Shown: positions 6,238-11,112 of the stretch, piece after piece
Numbering within the stretch: position 1 is the stretch's first letter
How the letters are laid out: each line of letters starts with the position of its first letter
Assembly: GCA_003445715.1 (NCBI GenBank)
Contig: DMCS01000056.1
Coordinates: 1 to 11,112, forward strand
Reading direction: 5' to 3'
DNA length: 11,112 nucleotides
Origin: Candidatus Mesolinea sp.
GTDB lineage: Bacteria; Chloroflexota; Anaerolineae; Anaerolineales; Anaerolineaceae
Position numbers and translations under genes: made by a program
The notes under the pieces: generated by a model
The model's database searches: none
Told to the model about the DNA's origin: nothing
The model's input: only the letters and a program-made list of their open reading frames with translations

Positions 6238-7302
6238 TTAGAGCGCGTAAATCGGATTACTGAAGATCCAGCCGCGATGCCTGCCGAGGTAATCTATATA
6301 CACTTCTGCGCGATAAATGCCGGGTTCTTTAGTGATGTGGGTGAGCACTTCGCGATCCCAATGTTCCTTGATGACTTTGCCATCTTTAATTAACCGGACG
6401 TGCGTTCGCATGGGCAGGCGCACCTGAAAAGTGATGCCGGAGTCCACACGTACGCGGTCGCCCATCAGGAAGGTGCCCTCATTACAATTGACGGTAAAAC
6501 GGAACCCTCGTGTAGAATGCGGCAGGTCATAGGCTACAAAAGAATGCCCTTTCCGCAAGGCTTCATAAATGGTGCGTTTATCTTCCATCCAGTTCCCGCT
6601 CAGCGGCTTGGGGATGAAGAGGTGGTTGGTAATTGCGCGAAAATGCAGCTCGTAAGGGTAAAGCACCAAGTGGATAGGCCCTTGCTTGATTTTTAGTGCA
6701 TGGGCATCTGCACCGCCGATGGCTACGACCGACTGCTTGCTCTTCTGCAACAGTTCATCCCACAGGCTTAGCGTTTGCGGTAAAGGTCCCAAGGACATGA
6801 AGCCTGGAACGAGGGCATGCAAAGCCGCCTTGGGGTAGGTTTTTGAACGGGTTTTGAACTCACTCAGGTGGTTCCAAAGTTCAATGCCGGTATAGCCGGT
6901 AACCTGCCAATCCTCCCAGTTATAGGCAGCTTCCCCAAAAGCCGGCAGAGTATCTTCAATCGGGTGGGCGATGAATGTGAGCGCGTCTGCTGCTGTGGCT
7001 TGATCAACCAACTTTTGGGGGTCAGCAGCGTAACGCGCCAGCTCGCGGGTATTGCCCAGGATAAGCAAGTGATTCTTCCCGACCTCTAAGGTTTGATCGT
7101 GCACTTCTTCGCCAACAAGCACGAGCACGCGATGTTTACCTTTTTGAACATATCCTTCCACATCTTGGACCCAAATGTTGTGGTCGGTAACCAGGATAGC
7201 ATCCAAGCCGGCTTTGAGGGCTGCCTCTGCCAGGTCGGCATGAGTGCCATGGCCATCGGAGTAAACGGTGTGCATGTGCATAGCGATGACGATTTCTTCC
7301 AT
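6238..7302 (-). CDS. PHP-superfamily metallohydrolase (CehA/McbA-like) with C-terminal beta domain
   Basis: This 354-residue protein has no signal peptide and is probably cytoplasmic. The N-terminal PHP domain has the complete set of expected metal ligands: H9 and H11 in MHMHT, D16 (SDG), D40-H41 (TDHN), E65, H78, H113 (AHP) and D199/H201 (GGADAH). PHP enzymes are metal-dependent phosphoesterases or related hydrolases. The TDHN motif and two-part layout recall the CehA/McbA subgroup, but the substrate cannot be read from sequence. Residues about 265-354 look like a beta-sandwich with alternating strands. The start is fixed by an in-frame stop just upstream. The ATG lacks a good Shine-Dalgarno and overlaps the stop of a 13-codon leader ORF (TGATG). 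It lies 87 nt upstream of fhaA, same strand, so read-through is possible. Confidence 0.85.
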   Translation of the reverse strand: MEEIVIAMHMHTVYSDGHGTHADLAEAALKAGLDAILVTDHNIWVQDVEGYVQKGKHRVLVLVGEEVHDQTLEVGKNHLLILGNTRELARYAADPQKLVDQATAADALTFIAHPIEDTLPAFGEAAYNWEDWQVTGYTGIELWNHLSEFKTRSKTYPKAALHALVPGFMSLGPLPQTLSLWDELLQKSKQSVVAIGGADAHALKIKQGPIHLVLYPYELHFRAITNHLFIPKPLSGNWMEDKRTIYEALRKGHSFVAYDLPHSTRGFRFTVNCNEGTFLMGDRVRVDSGITFQVRLPMRTHVRLIKDGKVIKEHWDREVLTHITKEPGIYRAEVYIDYLGRHRGWIFSNPIYAL

Positions 7303-7343
7303 CAGGTATCTTTCACTCTCAAGGGTTTACGGTTGATTTGCAT
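7302..7343 (-). CDS. Putative 13-residue leader ORF coupled to the PHP gene
   Basis: ATG at 7343 begins MQINRKPLRVKDT, ending in TGA at 7304-7302. The final A is also the first base of the PHP ATG (TGATG). It has the second strong ribosome site of the minus-strand genes: AAAGGAGG (7357-7350) with a 6-nt spacer, while the PHP start has none of note. The simplest reading is that ribosomes load here and reinitiate on the PHP ATG. The peptide is basic (four Arg/Lys plus one more Lys) with no membrane segment and no run of one amino acid typical of attenuators. An alternative is that a single-base indel has split off a true N-terminus of the PHP protein. Confidence 0.5.
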   Translation of the reverse strand: MQINRKPLRVKDT

Positions 7344-7349
7344 TTTTCG

Positions 7350-7357
7350 CCTCCTTT
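7350..7357 (-). promoter_or_regulatory. Strong Shine-Dalgarno of the leader ORF
   Basis: AAAGGAGG on the minus strand, 6 nt before the ATG at 7343. It is 48 nt from the PHP ATG, too far to serve that start directly, so it supports translation of the leader ORF. Confidence 0.65.
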
Positions 7358-7377
7358 CTATGCCCTAGCGCAAGTTA

Positions 7378-7420
7378 GAACATTTTCTTCATGCACCAAT
7401 CCTTGGTAAAAACAATGTTC
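7378..7420. repeat. Nested inverted repeats upstream of the leader ORF
   Basis: The outer arms GAACATT (7378-7384) and AATGTTC (7414-7420) are perfect. Nearly concentric inside them are ACCAA (7395-7399) and TTGGT (7403-7407) around TCC. This could be a double operator or an RNA two-step stem in the 5' region of the leader ORF/PHP transcript. A-rich and T-rich spacer sequence inside the outer arms weakens a continuous stem. No good -10 box was identified nearby. Confidence 0.35.
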
Positions 7421-7428
7421 ACACTGCG

Positions 7429-7446
7429 CCTTCCGGCAAAGGAAGG
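7429..7446. repeat. GC-rich hairpin downstream of the pullulanase gene
   Basis: CCTTCC (7429-7434) and GGAAGG (7441-7446) form a perfect 6-bp stem with a 6-nt loop. It is the strongest small hairpin after the pullulanase stop. The only T-run on the minus strand is five T (7412-7408), about 16 nt beyond, so it is at best an atypical terminator. Confidence 0.35.
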
Positions 7447-7461
7447 AGGCTAAATGGTCCT

Positions 7462-7488
7462 CTGTAGCAGATTTTCGGACTCCTACAG
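7462..7488. repeat. Inverted repeat just after the pullulanase stop
   Basis: CTGTAG (7462-7467) and CTACAG (7483-7488) are perfect complements with a 15-nt loop. The minus-strand transcript meets it about 10 nt after the stop codon. No U-tract follows. It may stabilise the 3' end, or be chance. Confidence 0.25.
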
Positions 7489-7498
7489 TTAGTTTGCT

Positions 7499-10400
7499 CT
7501 AATCCTCCCAGACAAAGACACTGGTCGTCAGCGGGGGGATCGAAAATGTGCCCGCTGTTGAATTGAAGGCAGCCCTGGTTGCAATCGCGTCGACGGAGTT
7601 GACGAGCACCGGGTGCAACGCAAAACCTGCGCCGATCCAGGTGCTGTCACTAAAGGTGATAGTATCCTGGCTGGCATTAAAGAAGACCAGGATTTCACTA
7701 TAGTTCGGGTCGATTTGATTTGTATCCACTAACCGCATGACGATCAAACCGGGGATTTGCTCAGGACCAGTGTTGAGGAACGAAACTGTATCCATAACTT
7801 GTTCTTCAGTAGTCAGCCGGAAGAGCGGAGAGCTCTTGCGGATTTGCAGGAATTCCTTGAAGACACTGGCGGCGTTGGTAATTTGCTGGGGAGATGGTTT
7901 GAGGGCGGGGTCGGCTAATAAGGGAGCATAGATATCCCACCGATCCATGCCTTCGATGGGCAGCCCAACTCCCCAGTTGTTGGTCTGGTAAGTCCAGTCC
8001 AGACGGTTGAACCAGTCTCCCGAGTCGTACGAATTGCGGTCTAAAGATTTGGAACGCAGGATGTCATCGCCGGCATGGAAGAAGGGCACACCCTGGCTGA
8101 ACATTGGGACGCTGAGCGCCAGGTTGTTCATGCGAATGCGGTCTGCCAGGCTTGCTTCTGCTGGCGCCTTGAGTTGGACAGCATCGAAAATGGTTTCGTT
8201 ATCATGGGCGGAAACGTAAACGATGTTTTCCTGCGGGTCGAGGGTATAACCAGCCGGCGTGTTGTTGTAGAGGATTTGCCTGCCATCCACCGTTTTTCCG
8301 TCCTTTTGGGTGAGTGTGTAGTTCTTCAGGTTGCCTGCCAAGCCAATTCGAATCCAATCGGCGTAATCCAACAATTTTGCCAGCTGCTCTTGTGGATCTT
8401 GGGTTTCAGCATCGTTGGGAAAGAGGTACAAGCCGGTGCTAAAGCCCTGCAGGCGGGGATCATCAAATGGGTTGCCGCCGCGAACGCCATCTCTCAGCCG
8501 GTCGTTGAATACGCCGATGCCCGTGCCGCCAATATTCAGCTGGGTAGCATTGACCCCACGTGCATTCTTCGCGACCTCGCCAAAATCCCAGCCTTCGCCG
8601 TAGACGTAGATAGACTTTCCATCCACACCGTCTTTTTCCAGTGTCAATGCATCTAATGCATCGCGCACCGCCTGCATGTTGCTGAGCATATGATGCCCCA
8701 TCAGGTCGAAGCGGAACCCATCCACTTTGTATTCGGTCGCCCAAGTTACTACCGAATCGACCATCAGCTTTTCCATCATGCGATGCTCAGTGGCAGTGTT
8801 TTGGCAGCAGGTGCTGGTCTCCACATTACCTTCCGCGTCCAGCCGGTGGTAATAGCCAGGCACGATCTTATCGAGCACCGATTTTTCATCCTGTCCGCTT
8901 TGAGAGGTGTGATTGTAGACAACGTCCATCACCACCCGCAAGCCATTTTGATTTAAGGCTTGCACCATTTCCCTGAATTCCAGAATGCGGACATAACCAA
9001 AGGGGTTGGTGGCATAACTGCCTTCAGGCGTTGTGTAATGGTACGGGTCGTAACCCCAGTTAAAGCCATCCTGCCCCTTTATGAGCGCCACGGCTTGGGC
9101 TTGAAGCTCTGAGGCTGGCCCGTAGGTTTTAAGCAAGTCTTCGTCTACGCTTTTCCAGGTGGAGTAATTTTCGTTCACGCTGGCGATGTCGAACGCCGGC
9201 AGCAGGTGAATATGAGTCAAGCCTGCCTCAGCCAGCGCTTTCAAGTGCTGCATTCCGTTGGAATCATCCACGGTGAAAGCCATGAACTTTCCGCGGTATT
9301 TTGGGGGCACGCTTTCATCAGAGATGCTGAAATCGCGCACGTGTAATTCGTAAATCACACTATCTTCAGGATTTACGAGCGTTGGTTTTTCCAATGCGTC
9401 CCAGCCGGCGGGTTTAAGCGCCGGATCTGAGAGGTCCACAATCTGACTGCGGGTGCTGTTCATCGAAAGGCTGAACGAATAGGGGTCAGTCACCAAATTC
9501 GTCTCGATTTTGCCGGTTTTGGGCACAAAAACTTTGACTTCGTAGAGATAAAATTTGTTTTTCCAGGTAGGTTCGCCGGTGATGCTAAACACACCTGTGG
9601 CATCGTTGCGCTCCATGGGGTAAAATTGCCCGGTTGTGAGCATGGCGTTGTCATATAGCCAGACTCCAACTGAAATGGCGGTTGGTGCCCACACTCTCAA
9701 GGTCGGGGTTCCATCAACAAATTCAACACCCAGTTTTCCGGAATATGTATAGAGATCATCCAAGACGCCGGCAATTTGAACGCCGGTGGCATCCACCATC
9801 TTACCTGAAGTATAACGAGCGACTACCGCTAGCTGACCGCGCAGCATCTGTGGTACCTCATCAAGATTAGCTTCGGCAAGCTTGAATGCGGAATAACCTT
9901 TGAGGTGAGGATTCTGGGTTAGGACCTCATCACCAGGACCAGACTCCGTATACGAGAGCGGGATTTCGGTGCCGCCCGAAATGCCATCAGCCGTGAGCTC
10001 CAAAGCTGCTTCAGGAGAGTAGACCAGCGCATACTGGTAGCGCGATGAACCAATGACATCCCAGAGGATTGTATCCTGGTTGACCCAGATAGCTTTTTGT
10101 GCATTCAGGTTACCCTTAGGCGCACCTGTTGTGCTTATATATAACTCTTCATTTGCCAGGTCGTAGCTGAAGAAGACTTCATCGTTATCCGAGGCGACGG
10201 TGAAGCTGGTCTCGTCCAAGATAGTGGTGACAGATTTCTGGCTGATTGCTAAGGCGATTGAATACGTGCCTGCCTTGAGCGCGCTAGTAGCAAAGGTAAA
10301 GCTGCCATCACCCTCTGGGTCTTGCAGCCAGGCCCGCAGGCAGTTTGGATCATCATTTTGTGAACAACCTAATTGGGTTTGGAAATCCCCTACTGCGACA

Positions 10401-10837
10401 ATAATGGGGGTGTTGTAGTCGTCAGTGATCACATGCGTCTTGTGATCGTAATAGAAAGTTACCATTGTTGGCTCTGTGACGACGAGAGGAATATCTGCGC
10501 CGTCCCGCTTGGCGTTCATTCCATAGTTTTCACTCCAGGAGCCATCCAGCGCAACTTTATACCGCGGGCCTTTTTTATCCTGATCGTTTCCCGGGGTGAC
10601 CTCGAAAGTCCCTTTCCAAATATCTGAATTGGCGTCGAAGATCAGGTTGGTAATTTCGCAATTGGTCATCCAGTCTCCATCGCAGCCTAGCTCCGATTGC
10701 ATTGTTCCCGCAATCGTGACCGTTTCCGGCTGCGGCGTATTTTGGGCAAATACGCTTGGCGTTGCATTGGGAAAAACCAGTGCAAGCATGGTAAAAAGTA
10801 CAATTAGGACGTGAAGATTACACTTTGTGTTTCTCAT
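7499..10837 (-). CDS. pulA: Secreted type I pullulanase (GH13_13 debranching enzyme)
   Basis: This exported enzyme hydrolyses alpha-1,6 branches of pullulan, starch and related glucans. The 1112-residue protein has a Sec signal peptide (1 to about 31, likely cut after VFA) and no lipobox. Two X25-type modules follow (about 38-138 and 143-235), each with a Cys pair eight residues apart (C52/C60, C158/C166). Next come an N2-like module (about 240-360), a CBM48-like domain (about 370-460) and the GH13 barrel. The type I motif appears as FNWGYDP (592-598). GH13 regions are DVVYNH (638-643), GFRFDLMGHH with nucleophile D711, YGEGWD with acid/base E748, and HDN with D879. The pullulanase STCCQNTATEH stretch is at 675-685. 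A C-terminal beta domain begins near 1001 (KSSPLFRL). The start has AGGAGGT 7 nt upstream. It appears monocistronic and intact. Confidence 0.95.
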   Translation of the reverse strand: MRNTKCNLHVLIVLFTMLALVFPNATPSVFAQNTPQPETVTIAGTMQSELGCDGDWMTNCEITNLIFDANSDIWKGTFEVTPGNDQDKKGPRYKVALDGSWSENYGMNAKRDGADIPLVVTEPTMVTFYYDHKTHVITDDYNTPIIVAVGDFQTQLGCSQNDDPNCLRAWLQDPEGDGSFTFATSALKAGTYSIALAISQKSVTTILDETSFTVASDNDEVFFSYDLANEELYISTTGAPKGNLNAQKAIWVNQDTILWDVIGSSRYQYALVYSPEAALELTADGISGGTEIPLSYTESGPGDEVLTQNPHLKGYSAFKLAEANLDEVPQMLRGQLAVVARYTSGKMVDATGVQIAGVLDDLYTYSGKLGVEFVDGTPTLRVWAPTAISVGVWLYDNAMLTTGQFYPMERNDATGVFSITGEPTWKNKFYLYEVKVFVPKTGKIETNLVTDPYSFSLSMNSTRSQIVDLSDPALKPAGWDALEKPTLVNPEDSVIYELHVRDFSISDESVPPKYRGKFMAFTVDDSNGMQHLKALAEAGLTHIHLLPAFDIASVNENYSTWKSVDEDLLKTYGPASELQAQAVALIKGQDGFNWGYDPYHYTTPEGSYATNPFGYVRILEFREMVQALNQNGLRVVMDVVYNHTSQSGQDEKSVLDKIVPGYYHRLDAEGNVETSTCCQNTATEHRMMEKLMVDSVVTWATEYKVDGFRFDLMGHHMLSNMQAVRDALDALTLEKDGVDGKSIYVYGEGWDFGEVAKNARGVNATQLNIGGTGIGVFNDRLRDGVRGGNPFDDPRLQGFSTGLYLFPNDAETQDPQEQLAKLLDYADWIRIGLAGNLKNYTLTQKDGKTVDGRQILYNNTPAGYTLDPQENIVYVSAHDNETIFDAVQLKAPAEASLADRIRMNNLALSVPMFSQGVPFFHAGDDILRSKSLDRNSYDSGDWFNRLDWTYQTNNWGVGLPIEGMDRWDIYAPLLADPALKPSPQQITNAASVFKEFLQIRKSSPLFRLTTEEQVMDTVSFLNTGPEQIPGLIVMRLVDTNQIDPNYSEILVFFNASQDTITFSDSTWIGAGFALHPVLVNSVDAIATRAAFNSTAGTFSIPPLTTSVFVWED

Positions 10838-10844
10838 ATTAATT

Positions 10845-10851
10845 ACCTCCT
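10845..10851 (-). promoter_or_regulatory. Shine-Dalgarno of the pullulanase gene
   Basis: AGGAGGT on the minus strand, 7 nt before the ATG at 10837, a near-ideal ribosome site that fixes the start ahead of the signal peptide. Confidence 0.75.
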
Positions 10852-11112
10852 ATGCATACTTGCCTGCTAACTGTTGAAATAGTAGAGCACGCTTATTTTA
10901 TGCAATTCAAGTTAATCTAATCGTTTTTTCATTATCCTACAGAATGATGAAAAAAACAATTTAGCCGAAATGAACAGCTTATGCGATCAGCTCTGAAATT
11001 CTTGTCATTTTGTTGGGTAGTAAAACTAAGTACAAAATTTTTTGGCTGCGTTATTAGTGAGGGTGTTGAAAATGTCCAGAACATCAAAGAATGAATAACT
11101 TTATATTCAAGA
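10852..11112. other. AT-rich non-coding flank upstream of the pullulanase gene
   Basis: No convincing gene is seen here on either strand; open frames are under about 10 codons and lack ribosome sites. It should hold the pullulanase promoter, but no clear -35/-10 pair stands out. The best -10-like hexamer on the minus strand is TAAAAT at 10904-10899 (ATTTTA on +), with no good -35. The region is clearly richer in A+T than the flanking gene. Confidence 0.5.
10924..10955. repeat. AT-rich inverted repeat upstream of the pullulanase gene
   Basis: TTTTTTCAT (24 bases into the 10900s, 10924-10932) and ATGAAAAAA (10947-10955) are perfect 9-bp arms with a 14-nt spacer. The centre lies about 100 bp upstream of the pullulanase ATG. 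It could be a regulator-binding site for sugar control or an AT-only terminator-like stem of a neighbouring transcript; the stem is weak as RNA because it is nearly all A-U. Confidence 0.3.

Noticed and set aside
7429..7488. Intrinsic terminator for the pullulanase gene.
   Set aside because: Hairpins exist but no U-tract follows directly; listed only as inverted repeats.
8075..8656. A 193-codon open frame on the + strand inside the pullulanase gene.
   Set aside because: It lies opposite the conserved catalytic domain, has no recognisable domain, and is a mirror effect of codon use in the real gene.
1..11112. CRISPR array, insertion sequence, phage or defence genes, tRNA or rRNA.
   Set aside because: No spaced direct repeats, transposase-like frames, integrase or nuclease motifs, or tRNA-like cloverleaf were seen in any intergenic stretch.

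Overview
The window reads as a stretch of chromosome from a free-living bacterium, most likely a Chloroflexota member of the Anaerolineae type. This placement is an inference. It rests on an FhaA/FhaB/SEDS-PBP cell-wall cluster resembling the actinobacterial one but with moderate GC, the fusion of the SEDS and PBP parts into one polypeptide, a CehA/McBA-like PHP hydrolase and a secreted type I pullulanase. No rRNA, tRNA, CRISPR array, transposase or phage gene is visible, and coding density is high.

Layout, left to right. Positions 1-229 are an AT-rich leader with small inverted repeats and a -10-like TATAAT. A tyrosyl-tRNA synthetase gene (tyrS) follows on the + strand and ends at 1444. Everything after it is on the minus strand. 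Read in its own direction, the right side starts with a large secreted pullulanase (10837 to 7499). Next come a 155-bp intergenic region with several inverted repeats, a 13-codon leader ORF, a PHP-family metallohydrolase (7302 to 6238), and a tight four-gene operon: fhaA-like (6150 to 5386), fhaB-like (5389 to 4958), mtnP (4940 to 4053) and an 868-residue SEDS-PBP fusion (4056 to 1450).

The four operon genes are joined by an ATGA overlap, a 17-nt gap and a TTGA overlap, so they are probably translated as a unit from an extended -10 promoter at 6173-6181. The two FHA proteins are phosphothreonine readers of the kind that, in Actinobacteria, sit beside rodA, pbpA and PknB-type kinases and tie Ser/Thr phosphorylation to wall synthesis. 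Here mtnP, an S-adenosylmethionine by-product salvage gene, lies between the FHA genes and the wall polymerase.

The most notable point is the fusion protein. Its N-terminal glycan polymerase half looks intact. Its C-terminal half is recognisably a PbpA-like transpeptidase, but all three active-site motifs (SxxK, SxN, KTG) are replaced. It appears to be a pseudo-transpeptidase permanently attached to a SEDS polymerase. Second in interest is the short leader ORF with a near-perfect Shine-Dalgarno sequence whose stop overlaps the PHP start codon (TGATG).
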